The notes beneath the pieces were generated by a model. That model made no database searches. It saw only the letters and a program-made list of their open reading frames with translations, and had not been told where the DNA came from. Of a stretch of 64,000 bases of DNA, positions 51,323 through 61,809 are shown one piece after another. How positions within the stretch are numbered: the first letter of the stretch is position 1; each line of letters starts with the position of its first letter. The DNA is taken from the NCBI RefSeq assembly GCF_003122385.1, contig NZ_CP029255.1, positions 3,968,001-4,032,000 on the forward strand, written 5' to 3'. A program made the translations under genes and the position numbers. The DNA is from Flavobacterium crocinum (GTDB lineage Bacteria; Bacteroidota; Bacteroidia; Flavobacteriales; Flavobacteriaceae).

Positions 51323-52867
51323 CTAACGATTGTTCAGCTTCGCTTTTTCTTTAATTATATCAGCGATTTTTCGGTTTTCAATTTTGCTTTCGAGCCACGA
51401 AATGATATCTAAATATAAGAAAGCTCTTTTTTCGTAAGTATTCTTTTCAAGCTCAACAAAACGAGCGTGCATTTTTTTGAATTCTTTCTTGATATCAGCA
51501 GGATAAAAGTTATTTAAATTTCTTAGAAACTTAATGATTTCTTTTTGAACTTCATGTAAATCATTCATTTTTAGCAAGAACTTATAGGTACTTTTGAGAT
51601 GATTTTCTAAATAATAATCTTTTCCTAATTCATAATGTGCAATTAAAGACAACAATCTCGCAAAACACATTAAATCTTCACGCATCGTTAAGTTTTTGTT
51701 ATTGATTATTTTGTCTAAATAATTGATGCATTCGTTATATTTTTCAACACCAAAATAAATAGAAGCAATTTTATAGAAGAACACCATTTCGTGATGTTCA
51801 TCAAGATGTTCGCTATGAATTTTAATCTTACTTAAAATTTCAGGAATCAAATATTCGCTTTCTGCAAATGTACCTTCTAAAATATGCAGGTTTAATTTGT
51901 TATTATACACGTACAGAAAAGATAACGAGGCAAGATTATCATTCACGGGAAATTTAGGATCTGCAATGGTTTCTTCGAGAAGATTCAGGTATTTCTTGAA
52001 ATTCGATTTATACTTTAACATATAAAGCGATTCCAGGAAATAATGATTTCCTTTCAAGAAAAACACAGGATTTAGATAAATCATATTAGGATTATCATAA
52101 AAAAGCTGAACCCATTTATAAGCGAACTTATAACTGGCTAAGAAATCCTGAACCAGAAAGCTTCGCCAAAGATTAGCGTTATAAAACCAATATTTTTCGC
52201 GGAAACCAAATTTGCTTTCATCCAGTTTTGCAATATGTCTGTTGAAATAATCGTCTATATATTTATATTCGGCATCACTTTTTACGTATCCTGTTTTTAG
52301 CATTATTCCGTATAATTGAAGTGATAAATTGGAAAGCTTGCTTGAAATAGTGTTACGATAATTTAATTCTTTCGCCTGAACCACTAATTCATCAGCACGC
52401 CCCTGAATACTTCGGGTAATATATTGGGATTCGATTAATTTTTCAAATTCAACAATTTCATACGCCATATATTTTTCATCATTTTCAAGCGCCTGTTGTT
52501 TGGTCTTGTCTAAAATTTTCAAACTCTGTTTGTACAATCCTTTATTATAAAGAATAACAGCAAAATCCATCTGTTCACGAAGCTGATAACGAATATTCTG
52601 GCTCGGAATATTCAATCGGATACTAACTAAAATTTGTTTGTATAAGTATGATTTTAAGTTAGATAACTGAACTTTTTGGATAACGCCACTCTTAAGAATA
52701 AGTTTTTCATCATACACTTCAGATTTATCCAAAATATTGAATAATTCGATAAATTTTGTATTTGAACTCGTCTCTAATCGGCTTGCAAAAATTTTAAACT
52801 GCCTTTTTTCTGATTTCGAAAGTGATTTGATTAAAACAAATAAGAAATCTTTTTGATGGTTAGCCAT
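51323..52867 (-). CDS. large helical protein of unknown function
   Basis: A 514-residue soluble protein, all-helical by appearance, opening MANHQKDFLFVLIKSLSKSEKRQFKIFASRLET. Repeated Tyr/Leu/Asn-rich helical pairs (LYNKGLYKQSLKILDKTKQQALEN; YFGVEKYNECINYLDKIINNKNLT) suggest TPR-like repeats. I recall such proteins as conserved hypotheticals in Flavobacteriia. No catalytic motif is seen. It is divergent from leuA; the shared 150-base region contains a palindrome. Confidence 0.75.
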   Translation of the reverse strand: MANHQKDFLFVLIKSLSKSEKRQFKIFASRLETSSNTKFIELFNILDKSEVYDEKLILKSGVIQKVQLSNLKSYLYKQILVSIRLNIPSQNIRYQLREQMDFAVILYNKGLYKQSLKILDKTKQQALENDEKYMAYEIVEFEKLIESQYITRSIQGRADELVVQAKELNYRNTISSKLSNLSLQLYGIMLKTGYVKSDAEYKYIDDYFNRHIAKLDESKFGFREKYWFYNANLWRSFLVQDFLASYKFAYKWVQLFYDNPNMIYLNPVFFLKGNHYFLESLYMLKYKSNFKKYLNLLEETIADPKFPVNDNLASLSFLYVYNNKLNLHILEGTFAESEYLIPEILSKIKIHSEHLDEHHEMVFFYKIASIYFGVEKYNECINYLDKIINNKNLTMREDLMCFARLLSLIAHYELGKDYYLENHLKSTYKFLLKMNDLHEVQKEIIKFLRNLNNFYPADIKKEFKKMHARFVELEKNTYEKRAFLYLDIISWLESKIENRKIADIIKEKAKLNNR

Positions 52868-52932
52868 TGTAAAAAATAATAATGTAACTTATTGATAATA
52901 AGGTATTTAATAAGATATAAATCGTTTTATGA

Positions 52933-52967
52933 GCAGTATAATTTCATTAAAATGAATTTCATACTGC
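52933..52967. promoter_or_regulatory. 35-base palindrome between the divergent helical-protein gene and leuA
   Basis: GCAGTAT (52933-52939) pairs with ATACTGC (52961-52967), with imperfectly paired inner TTTCATT / AATGAA. It overlaps the expected -33 region of the leuA promoter, a position suited to an operator. Confidence 0.5.
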
Positions 52968-52987
52968 GATAGTACAATATATATTTG
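52957..52987 (+). promoter_or_regulatory. promoter of leuA
   Basis: TATATTTG (52980-52987) is a good -7 element and TTTC (52957-52960), 19 bases upstream, stands for TTTG. The leuA ATG at 53017 is 30 bases downstream; there is no room for a leader-peptide attenuator. Confidence 0.6.
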
Positions 52988-53001
52988 TTATCAAGATGTG
53001 A

Positions 53002-54198
<1,197 letters not shown>

Positions 54199-54252
54199 TT
54201 AAACAAGAATAGGAACAATATTAGGATTTAAATACATAAAGAACGAGACGTT

Positions 54253-55371
54253 ATGAATTTGAAAATTGCAGTTTTGCCGGGAGACGGAATTGGACCTGAG
54301 GTTCTTTTACAAGCAAAAAAAGCTTTATACGCTATTGCTGAAGTTTACAATCATGAATTTGTTTTTGAAGATGCGCTCATGGGAGCAGTTGCAATTGATA
54401 AAACAGGAAATCCTTTGCCGGAACAAACACTTAATCTGTGTTTAAATACAGATGCAGTTTTGCTTGGAGCAATTGGCGATCCAAAATATGATAACAATCC
54501 AAATGCAAAGGTTCGTCCGGAACAGGGATTATTAAAGCTTCGTAAAGAATTGGGTCTGTTTGCTAACATTCGTCCAATTAAACCTTACAAAGCGTTAATT
54601 GAAGCTTCTCCTTTAAAAAGAGAAATTATTGAAGGAGCTGATTTTACAATTTTCAGAGAATTAACTGGTGGTGCTTACTTTGGTGAAAAAACACTGAATG
54701 AAGCAGGAACACACGCCTCAGATTTATGTGAATATTCAGAAGAAGAAATTACCAGAATTGCACATTTAGCTTTTAAAGCGGCTCAAAAACGACGCAAAAA
54801 GCTAACAATGGTTGATAAAGCAAATGTTTTGGAAACTTCAAGATTGTGGAGAAAAGTAGTTCAGAAAGTGAGCGAGAGTTATCCGGATGTTAAACTTGAT
54901 TTCTTATTTGTTGACAATGCGGCAATGCAGTTAATTTTAAATCCAAAACAATTTGACGTGATTTTGACTGAAAACTTGTTTGGAGATATTTTATCTGATG
55001 AAGCAAGTGTAATTACAGGATCTATTGGTTTATTGCCATCAGTGTCTTTAGGAGAAAAGAATGCTTTGTTTGAACCAATTCACGGATCATATCCTCAGGC
55101 AAAGGGAAAAAACATTGCCAATCCGATTGCTTCTATTTTAGCAGCAGCCCTTTTGTTAGAGCATTTCGGGTTAACTAAAGAAGCTAATGTGGTTTATAAA
55201 GCAGTAGAAAAAGCAATTGAATACAAGGTAGTTACAGTTGATTTAAAACCAGACTCTAAATTCGGTACAAACGAAGTAGGGGAATTTGTTTCGAATTTTA
55301 TTTTCAGTAAAGATGATTTACTGTATTTTAATAATGATAATGTAAGTATTGGACAATCTACAATTGTTTAA
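54253..55371 (+). CDS. leuB: 3-isopropylmalate dehydrogenase
   Basis: LeuB oxidises and decarboxylates 3-isopropylmalate to 2-oxoisocaproate. The 372-residue protein has MNLKIAVLPGDGIGPEVLLQA, LLKLRKELGLFANIRP (substrate loop of LeuB), RELTGGAYFGEKT, the DKANVLETSRLWR active site, VDNAAMQLILNPKQFDVILTENLFGDILSDEAS and FEPIHGSYP. The LLKLRKELGLFAN block marks it as LeuB rather than isocitrate or tartrate dehydrogenase. leuC/leuD are not in the window. Confidence 0.96.
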   Translation: MNLKIAVLPGDGIGPEVLLQAKKALYAIAEVYNHEFVFEDALMGAVAIDKTGNPLPEQTLNLCLNTDAVLLGAIGDPKYDNNPNAKVRPEQGLLKLRKELGLFANIRPIKPYKALIEASPLKREIIEGADFTIFRELTGGAYFGEKTLNEAGTHASDLCEYSEEEITRIAHLAFKAAQKRRKKLTMVDKANVLETSRLWRKVVQKVSESYPDVKLDFLFVDNAAMQLILNPKQFDVILTENLFGDILSDEASVITGSIGLLPSVSLGEKNALFEPIHGSYPQAKGKNIANPIASILAAALLLEHFGLTKEANVVYKAVEKAIEYKVVTVDLKPDSKFGTNEVGEFVSNFIFSKDDLLYFNNDNVSIGQSTIV

Positions 55372-55430
55372 TATTTTTTGTTAAAAAGTGAAGATAATCA
55401 CAAGAAGTATTTGAAATGTTGAGATTATAT

Positions 55431-55461
55431 TTTTTTAGTTCCAAAGGTTTGTCTACCTTTG
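55431..55461 (+). promoter_or_regulatory. promoter of the ilv operon, overlapped by a small inverted repeat
   Basis: TACCTTTG (55454-55461) fits the -7 element; TTTT (55431-55434) is 19 bases upstream. CAAAGGT (55442-55448) and ACCTTTG (55455-55461) form a perfect 7-base inverted repeat covering the -7 element. Transcription would start about 15 bases before ilvL. Confidence 0.65.
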
Positions 55462-55481
55462 TGACACTAAAAAAGTAAATG

Positions 55482-55556
55482 ATGCAAATCTCAATTATTA
55501 TTATTTCTGTCGTTGTTGTCAATGTGATTCACACATCTGCATCGGGAATGTTATAA
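55482..55556 (+). CDS. ilvL: ilv operon leader peptide
   Basis: A 24-residue frame from ATG 55482 (or ATG 55479, one codon earlier) to TAA 55554-55556. It starts MQISIIIISVVVVNVIH and ends TSASGML. Ile is at positions 3, 5-8 and 16, and Val at 10-13 and 15, so 11 of 24 residues are products of the operon that follows. It is set between the ilv promoter and a terminator hairpin upstream of ilvD. The arrangement is that of multivalent ilv attenuation: shortage of charged tRNA-Ile or tRNA-Val would stall the ribosome and prevent termination. Leucine is nearly absent from the run (only the last residue), so leucine control would be weak. Function is inference. Confidence 0.9.
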   Translation: MQISIIIISVVVVNVIHTSASGML

Positions 55557-55580
55557 ATATAATTGAAAAACTATATTACA

Positions 55581-55610
55581 AACCTTCCAAATACTGGAAG
55601 GTTTTTTTTT
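55581..55610 (+). terminator. ilv attenuator terminator
   Basis: AACCTTCCA (55581-55589) pairs with TGGAAGGTT (55595-55603) around a 5-base loop, followed by a run of T to 55610. It lies 24 bases after ilvL and 31 bases before the ilvD start. Confidence 0.92.
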
Positions 55611-55641
55611 GAATAAAAAATTAAAAAAAAATAAAACTATA

Positions 55642-57315
55642 ATGGAATTAAATAAGTACAGCAAGACCATCACTCAAGATCAAACACAGCCTGCGGCGCA
55701 AGCGATGTTGTACGGAATTGGTTTAACTGAAGAAGATTTGAAAAAAGCACAAGTAGGTATTGTGAGCATGGGTTACGATGGTAACACTTGTAATATGCAC
55801 TTGAATGATTTAGCAAAAGATGTTAAAAAAGGTGTTTGGGATGCAGATCTTGTCGGACTTATTTTTAATACTATTGGAGTTAGTGACGGAATTTCTAACG
55901 GAACAGAAGGGATGCGTTATTCTTTGGTTTCTCGTGATGTAATTGCAGATTCTATTGAAACGGTTGCAGGAGCACAATGGTACGATGGTATTATTGCAAT
56001 TCCTGGCTGTGATAAAAATATGCCTGGAGCATTGATTGCGATGGGTAGATTAAACCGTCCGGCAATGATGGTTTATGGAGGATCTATTCACTCAGGAAAA
56101 TGGAAAGGAGAATCTTTAAATATCGTTTCTGCTTTTGAGGCTTTAGGAAAAAAAGTAAAAGGCGAAATTACTCCGGAAGATTTTAAAGGTGTTATTCAAA
56201 ATGCTTGCCCGGGTGCTGGGGCTTGTGGCGGTATGTATACTGCAAACACAATGTCTTCTGCAATTGAAGCATTAGGAATGAGTATGCCATACAGTTCTTC
56301 CAATCCGGCTTTAAGTCAGGAAAAAAGAGATGAATGCGTTGCTGCCGGAGCTGCAATGAGAGTTTTATTAGAAAAAGATATTAAGCCAAGAGATATCATG
56401 ACTCGCAAAGCTTTCGAAAATGCTATTACAATTGTAGCAGTGTTAGGAGGTTCTACAAATGCAGTTATGCACTTAATCGCAATGGCTCACTCTGTTGGTA
56501 TCACAATCACTTTGGACGATTTTCAGGCAATTAATGACAGAACTCCTGTTCTTGCTGATATGAAACCAAGTGGCAAATATATGATGGAAGATATTCATGA
56601 AGTTGGAGGTATTCCTTCGGTTATGAAATATTTATTAAAAGTAGGACTTATTCATGGTGATTGTTTAACTGTAACAGGAAAAACAGTGGCAGAGAATTTA
56701 GCATCTACTCCGGATTTACAAGATGGACAAGAAGTAATCCATGAAATTCAAAAAGCTTTAAAACCAACTGGAAATATTCAGGTATTATACGGGAATCTTG
56801 CTTCTGAAGGTGCTGTTGCAAAAATCAGTGGCAAAGAAGGGGAATATTTCGAAGGTCCAGCTGTAGTATTTGAAGGTGAATTTGAAGTAATTCCAGGTCT
56901 TCAGGCCGGAAAAATTAAACCAGGTAATGTAGTCGTCATCAGGTATTGCGGACCAAAAGGTGGTCCAGGGATGCCTGAAATGCTGAAACCTACATCTGCT
57001 ATTATTGGTGCCGGATTAGGAAGCAGTTGTGCTCTGATCACAGACGGTAGGTTCTCTGGAGGTTCGCATGGCTTCGTGGTAGGACACGTTACACCAGAGG
57101 CTTATGATGGTGGTGGTATTGCACTAGTACAAGATGGAGATATAATCGCTATCGATGCTGTAAAAAATACAATCGACCTGAAAATATCTGAAGAGGAATT
57201 TGCAGCTAGAAAAGCGGCTTGGGTTCAGCCGCCTTTAAAGGTGCAAAGAGGAGTTTTACTTAAATATGCAAGATCGGTTTCTAGTGCATCAACTGGCTGT
57301 GTAACCGATAATTAA
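55642..57315 (+). CDS. ilvD: dihydroxy-acid dehydratase
   Basis: This iron-sulfur enzyme makes the 2-keto acid precursors of isoleucine and valine. The start is ATG 55642 ([13 protein letters not shown]), 557 residues, normal for the family; a frame open from the T-run at 55609 is rejected. Cluster cysteines are within [21 protein letters not shown] and [17 protein letters not shown]. The C-terminal half has [22 protein letters not shown] and GHVTPEA. It is the first structural gene after the ilv attenuator. Confidence 0.97.
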   Translation: MELNKYSKTITQDQTQPAAQAMLYGIGLTEEDLKKAQVGIVSMGYDGNTCNMHLNDLAKDVKKGVWDADLVGLIFNTIGVSDGISNGTEGMRYSLVSRDVIADSIETVAGAQWYDGIIAIPGCDKNMPGALIAMGRLNRPAMMVYGGSIHSGKWKGESLNIVSAFEALGKKVKGEITPEDFKGVIQNACPGAGACGGMYTANTMSSAIEALGMSMPYSSSNPALSQEKRDECVAAGAAMRVLLEKDIKPRDIMTRKAFENAITIVAVLGGSTNAVMHLIAMAHSVGITITLDDFQAINDRTPVLADMKPSGKYMMEDIHEVGGIPSVMKYLLKVGLIHGDCLTVTGKTVAENLASTPDLQDGQEVIHEIQKALKPTGNIQVLYGNLASEGAVAKISGKEGEYFEGPAVVFEGEFEVIPGLQAGKIKPGNVVVIRYCGPKGGPGMPEMLKPTSAIIGAGLGSSCALITDGRFSGGSHGFVVGHVTPEAYDGGGIALVQDGDIIAIDAVKNTIDLKISEEEFAARKAAWVQPPLKVQRGVLLKYARSVSSASTGCVTDN

Positions 57316-57323
57316 TTTTAAAA

Positions 57324-57470
57324 TAACAATATCAAAAATCAATAGCAATGACAATATCAAAAAGCAATAGCAATAAAAAATAAAAATTTAAAAATCAATT
57401 TAAAGTTTAAGATTGAAATTGAATTTTATGATTACCATTGAATTTTGAAATTGAAATTTGACATTGAAAA
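57324..57470. repeat. repeat-filled gap between ilvD and ilvB
   Basis: Two direct copies of ACAATATCAAAAA-CAATAGCAAT (57326-57376) are followed by TTGAAATTGAATTTTATG and CATTGAATTTTGAAATTG then AAATTTGACATTG. The two halves are partly complementary (CAATAGCAATGACA against TACCATTG). An in-frame TTG in it is not the ilvB start. Confidence 0.6.
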
Positions 57471-57481
57471 AACAATATACT

Positions 57482-59170
57482 ATGAAAATATCAGGGGCAG
57501 AAGCCGTTATAAGATGTTTGTTAGAAGAAGGAGTAGATTTAATTTATGGTTACCCGGGTGGTGCTATAATGCCGGTTTACGACGAATTATATAAATTTCA
57601 GGATCAGTTACACCATGTTTTAGTTCGTCACGAACAAGGTGCAACACATGCAGCTCAGGGTTATGCAAGAGCTACAGGAAAAGTAGGGGTGGCAATTGCT
57701 ACTTCGGGACCAGGAGCAACTAATTTAGTTACAGGTATTGCCGATGCACAAATTGACTCAACTCCAATGGTGTGTATTACAGGTCAGGTTGGAAGACATT
57801 TATTAGGTTCTGATGCTTTTCAGGAGACTGATATTATTGGAATTTCAACTCCGGTTACAAAATGGAATTTTCAGGTAACTGAGGCATCTCAGATTCCAGA
57901 AATTATGGCGAAAGCCTTTTATATTGCACGTTCTGGACGTCCAGGTCCAGTATTAGTTGATATTACTAAAAATGCTCAGTTTGATGAGTTTGAATTTAGT
58001 TATGAAAAATGTACTGGAATTAGAAGTTATACTCCGGTTCCAAAATTGAATTTAGATAAAGTTGCTGAAGCGGCGGCTTTAATTAATAGTGCTAAAAAAC
58101 CGCTTATTGTTTTTGGTCAGGGAATTATCTTGGGTCAGGCCGAAGCAGAATTCAAAGCTGTAGTAGAGAAATCAGGAATTCCGGCTGCGTGGACCATTCT
58201 AGGTTTGTCAGCATTGCCAACAGATCATCCTTTAAATGTTGGAATGTTAGGAATGCATGGAAATTATGCGCCAAACTTAATGACAAATGAGTGCGATGTA
58301 TTAATTGCTTTCGGAATGCGTTTTGACGACCGTGTTACTGGAAATCTTAACACTTATGCAAAACAGGCAAAAGTAGTTCACTTTGAAATTGATCCGGCTG
58401 AAATTGATAAAAACGTTAAAACAGAAATCGCTGTTTTAGGTGATGTAAAAGAATCTTTAGCTGCTTTATTACCATTGATTGATGCTAAATCGCATGATTT
58501 ATGGCACAATGAATTCAAAGCTTTAAAAGAAGTTGAATTTAATTCTGTTATTAAAGAAGAATTAAATCCAACAAATGGCAAAGGAATTTCAATGGGTGAA
58601 ACTGTTGAAATGATTAACAAACATTCAAAAGGTGATGCGATTATTGTTACTGATGTTGGTCAGCACCAAATGTTTGCTTGTCGTTATGCAAAATTCAATT
58701 CAACAAAAAGTAATATTACTTCCGGCGGATTAGGAACAATGGGATTTGCTTTACCAGCTGCTATCGGAGCTAAAATGGGTAAACCGGAACGTGAAGTAGT
58801 AGCGATTATTGGCGATGGAGGCTTTCAAATGACAATTCAGGAATTGGGTACAATTTTCCAGACTCAGGTTCCGGTTAAGATTGTTATTTTAAATAATGAA
58901 TTTTTAGGAATGGTACGTCAATGGCAGGAATTGTTCTTTGACAATCGATATGCATCAACAAAAATGATCAATCCAAATTTTGTTGCTATTGCAGAAGGAT
59001 ACCATATTAAATCTAAAAAAGTAACACAACGTGAAGATTTAGACGAAGCAGTTGCAGAAATGCTGGCTTCAAAAGATTCTTACTTCTTAGAAGTCATGGT
59101 GGAAAAGGAAAACAATGTTTTCCCTATGATTCCAACAGGAGCATGTGTTTCAGAAATTAGATTAAGCTAA
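57482..59170 (+). CDS. ilvB: acetolactate synthase, large (catalytic) subunit
   Basis: This thiamine-diphosphate enzyme condenses pyruvate with pyruvate or 2-ketobutyrate. From ATG 57482 (MKISGAEAVIRCLLEEGVDLIYGYPGG) it is 562 residues. The ThDP glutamate is in HEQGATHAAQGYAR, the quinone/FAD-related region is PVKIVILNNEFLGMVRQWQELFF, and the ThDP motif GDGGFQMTIQELGT is present. FAD-binding blocks include GMLGMHG and FGMRFDDRVTGN. It needs the IvlN-type regulatory subunit encoded next. Confidence 0.97.
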   Translation: MKISGAEAVIRCLLEEGVDLIYGYPGGAIMPVYDELYKFQDQLHHVLVRHEQGATHAAQGYARATGKVGVAIATSGPGATNLVTGIADAQIDSTPMVCITGQVGRHLLGSDAFQETDIIGISTPVTKWNFQVTEASQIPEIMAKAFYIARSGRPGPVLVDITKNAQFDEFEFSYEKCTGIRSYTPVPKLNLDKVAEAAALINSAKKPLIVFGQGIILGQAEAEFKAVVEKSGIPAAWTILGLSALPTDHPLNVGMLGMHGNYAPNLMTNECDVLIAFGMRFDDRVTGNLNTYAKQAKVVHFEIDPAEIDKNVKTEIAVLGDVKESLAALLPLIDAKSHDLWHNEFKALKEVEFNSVIKEELNPTNGKGISMGETVEMINKHSKGDAIIVTDVGQHQMFACRYAKFNSTKSNITSGGLGTMGFALPAAIGAKMGKPEREVVAIIGDGGFQMTIQELGTIFQTQVPVKIVILNNEFLGMVRQWQELFFDNRYASTKMINPNFVAIAEGYHIKSKKVTQREDLDEAVAEMLASKDSYFLEVMVEKENNVFPMIPTGACVSEIRLS

Positions 59171-59175
59171 AAAAA

Positions 59176-59238
59176 GTTTCAAGTTTCAAGTTTCAGGTTT
59201 CACGTTCTCACCAGAACTTGAAACCTGGAACCTGAAAC
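59176..59238. repeat. inverted repeat between ilvB and ilvN
   Basis: GTTTCAAGTTTCAAGTTTCA, then GGTTTCACGTTCT, pairs with AGAACTTGAAACC, then TGGAACCTGAAAC. The arms enclose about four bases (CACC), so a long hairpin can form. There is no T-run. It lies inside the operon, so it is not expected to terminate. Confidence 0.8.
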
Positions 59239-59258
59239 AAATAAAACTAAAAAACAAA

Positions 59259-59780
59259 ATGGAAGATAAAACATTTACCATATCGGTATACTCAGAAAAT
59301 AACGTGGGATTGTTGAACAGAATATCGGGGATATTCTTAAAGCGTCACATTAACATATTAAGTCTAAATGTTTCTGAATCAGAAATAGAGAATGTTTCAA
59401 GATTTATCATTGTAGTAAATACAACAGAGAAATGGGTTCAGAATATTGTTGGACAAATTGAAAAACAAATTGAAGTTATAAAAGCATTTTATCATACAGA
59501 TGAAGAGACTATTTTCCTGGAAAATGCTTTATTTAAAATCGCTTCAAGTTTGTTGTTTGACGAGAAACAAATTCAGAATATCATCAAGGAGAGTCAGGCT
59601 ACGATTGTAACTGTTTCTCGTGATTTCTTCGTGATTTCGAAATCAGGAAGACGTTCTGAAATTGAAGAACTTTATGCAAAATTCAAACCATACGGAATTA
59701 TGCAGTTTGTACGTTCAGGAAGAATTTCGGTTTCTAAACAAAAAATGGAAATTTCAAGTTTGTTGGAATCGTTCAAATAA
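59259..59780 (+). CDS. ilvN: acetolactate synthase, small (regulatory) subunit
   Basis: The regulatory subunit with an N-terminal ACT domain (FTISVYSENNVGLLNRISGIFLKRHINILSLNVSES, residues 5-40) that binds valine in the family, and a C-terminal ACT-like half (VTVSRDFFVISKSGRRSEIEELYAKFKPYGIMQFVRSGRISV). The 173-residue length is close to the 160-170 of IlvH/IlvN. It gives feedback control on the enzyme in addition to attenuation of the operon. Confidence 0.95.
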   Translation: MEDKTFTISVYSENNVGLLNRISGIFLKRHINILSLNVSESEIENVSRFIIVVNTTEKWVQNIVGQIEKQIEVIKAFYHTDEETIFLENALFKIASSLLFDEKQIQNIIKESQATIVTVSRDFFVISKSGRRSEIEELYAKFKPYGIMQFVRSGRISVSKQKMEISSLLESFK

Positions 59781-59843
59781 AATTAGTATTAGCTATAAAT
59801 TAATCAATTATAAAATTTCATTTCATTAAATATTAAAACAAAA

Positions 59844-61313
59844 ATGGCAAATTATTTCAATACATTACCACTTAGATTACAATTAGAACAATTAGGGGTT
59901 TGCGAATTTATGGAGCAATCAGAATTTGCAGACGGAATTGCAGCATTAGCTGGAAAGAAAGTTGTGATCGTGGGTTGTGGAGCACAAGGTTTGAATCAAG
60001 GATTAAATATGAGAGATTCTGGTTTAGATATTTCTTATGCATTACGTGCAGATGCAATAGCTGAAAAAAGAGCTTCTTATAAAAATGCGACTGAAAATGG
60101 TTTCAATGTAGGAACTTATGAAGAATTGATTCCAACTGCAGACTTAGTTTGTAATCTTACACCAGACAAACAACATACAGCTGTGGTAACTGCTATTATG
60201 CCATTAATGAAAAAAGATTCTACTTTATCTTATTCTCATGGATTTAACATTGTAGAAGAAGGAATGCAGATTCGTAAAGACATCACTGTAATTATGTGTG
60301 CTCCTAAATGTCCAGGTTCTGAAGTACGTGAAGAGTACAAAAGAGGATTTGGAGTTCCAACTCTTATCGCAGTTCACCCGGAAAATGATCCAAACGGATT
60401 TGGTTTAGATCAGGCAAAAGCTTACGCTGTAGCAACTGGAGGTCACAGAGCGGGAGTTTTAAGATCATCTTTCGTAGCTGAAGTAAAATCAGATTTAATG
60501 GGAGAGCAAACTATTCTTTGTGGTTTATTGCAAACAGGATCTATTTTGTGTTTCGATAAAATGGTTGAAAAAGGAATCGATGCTGCTTACGCTTCAAAAT
60601 TAATTCAGTACGGATGGGAAACTATTACTGAAGCTTTGAAACACGGAGGTATCACAAACATGATGGATCGTTTAAACAATCCTTCAAAAATTGAAGCTTA
60701 CGAATTAGCTGAAGAATTAAAAGATATCATGCGTCCATTATTCCAAAAACACCAAGACGATATCATTTCTGGAGAATTCTCTAGAACTATGATGATTGAC
60801 TGGGCAAATGATGACGTTAACTTGTTAAAATGGAGAGCTGCAACAGGAGAGACTAACTTCGAAAAAACAGCTCCACAAGAAGCTCCAATCTCAGAGCAAG
60901 AATATTTTGACAATGGAGTATTAATGATTGCAATGGTAAAAGCTGGTGTAGAATTAGCTTTCGAAACAATGACAGAAGCTGGTATCATCGAAGAATCTGC
61001 TTACTACGAGTCATTACACGAATTGCCATTAATTGCTAACACAATTGCAAGAAAGAAATTATTCGAAATGAACCGCGTAATTTCTGATACAGCTGAATAC
61101 GGATGTTATTTATTTGATCATGCATGTAAGCCATTATTGACTGAATTCATGAAAAAAGTAGATACTAATATCATAGGAAAACCGTTTTCAACTTCAAATG
61201 CAGTTGATAATGCAGTATTAATTGCTGTAAATAGAGAAATTCGTCAACATCCTATCGAAGAAGTGGGAGCTTGGTTGAGAGAGTCTATGACAGCTATGAA
61301 GAAAATTGGATAA
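59844..61313 (+). CDS. ilvC: ketol-acid reductoisomerase, class II (long)
   Basis: IlvC isomerises and reduces acetolactate or acetohydroxybutyrate. The 489-residue length marks the class II (E. coli-like) form, with a duplicated knotted domain. Motifs: [29 protein letters not shown] (NADPH loop), [41 protein letters not shown] and [24 protein letters not shown] with metal Asp and Glu; later [14 protein letters not shown]. It is the last gene of the ilv block. Confidence 0.97.
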   Translation: MANYFNTLPLRLQLEQLGVCEFMEQSEFADGIAALAGKKVVIVGCGAQGLNQGLNMRDSGLDISYALRADAIAEKRASYKNATENGFNVGTYEELIPTADLVCNLTPDKQHTAVVTAIMPLMKKDSTLSYSHGFNIVEEGMQIRKDITVIMCAPKCPGSEVREEYKRGFGVPTLIAVHPENDPNGFGLDQAKAYAVATGGHRAGVLRSSFVAEVKSDLMGEQTILCGLLQTGSILCFDKMVEKGIDAAYASKLIQYGWETITEALKHGGITNMMDRLNNPSKIEAYELAEELKDIMRPLFQKHQDDIISGEFSRTMMIDWANDDVNLLKWRAATGETNFEKTAPQEAPISEQEYFDNGVLMIAMVKAGVELAFETMTEAGIIEESAYYESLHELPLIANTIARKKLFEMNRVISDTAEYGCYLFDHACKPLLTEFMKKVDTNIIGKPFSTSNAVDNAVLIAVNREIRQHPIEEVGAWLRESMTAMKKIG

Positions 61314-61613
61314 TTAAAAAATTGGGAATTCCCGCAAAATTGGATTTTGCGGGATTTGCACTGTATCAATGATTTGTAATATTTTGAATTAGTAAGCACT
61401 TATTAAAGAGAATAGATATAGATGCATATTGCATTCACTTAGCTTCCGCGAGTGTAAGTTAAGTGAAGCTGATCCCTTATATTGGGGTATATTTGAAAAA
61501 ATATACTTGTTGAAATTTCTGTTTTAATTAATAATGATGCTGCTATTTTCAAAGTAGAGAAAAGTATTGTAAAGCAGTTTACAAGATTAATTGTTATTGA
61601 AATTTGTTAAATT
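61314..61613. other. structured intergenic region after ilvC
   Basis: No gene is seen. CCCGCAAAA / TTTTGCGGG (61331-61352) form a hairpin 17 bases after ilvC, with a weak T-tail; it may end the operon or stabilise its 3' end. Further on, TTCACTTAGCTT and AAGTTAAGTGAA (about 61434-61467) form a second hairpin with GC-richer loop CCGCGAGTGT. GTATATTTGAAAAAATATAC (61488-61507) forms a third and also contains TATATTTG. A terminator at 61614 follows, so a short transcript (small RNA or lost gene) could be made here. Confidence 0.45.
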
Positions 61614-61650
61614 AAAAAAGGCATAATATCTATTTATTATGCCTTTTTTT
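61614..61650. terminator. bidirectional-looking intrinsic terminator
   Basis: AAAAAAGGCATAATA pairs with TATTATGCCTTTTTT (61635-61649), with a 6-base loop and A/T flanks. It is 300 bases beyond ilvC and 160 bases before acs. Confidence 0.9.
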
Positions 61651-61809
61651 GCCTTTCTATTTTGGTTTAAAAAATAAAATTTTAATTCAAATGCAAATAA
61701 TTGTCATATTTTATTAAAAAAATGCTTTTTTTTGGTAAAATTTATGAATTAAATTGTTTTAAGAATACATTCAGATTTAATACATTTATAAAAAAATTCA
61801 ACAACAAAG

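Noticed and set aside
55609..55641. N-terminal extension of IlvD (MNKKLKKNK...)
   Set aside because: It begins in the T-run of the attenuator and encodes only Lys/Asn-rich AT DNA; ATG 55642 fits the family.
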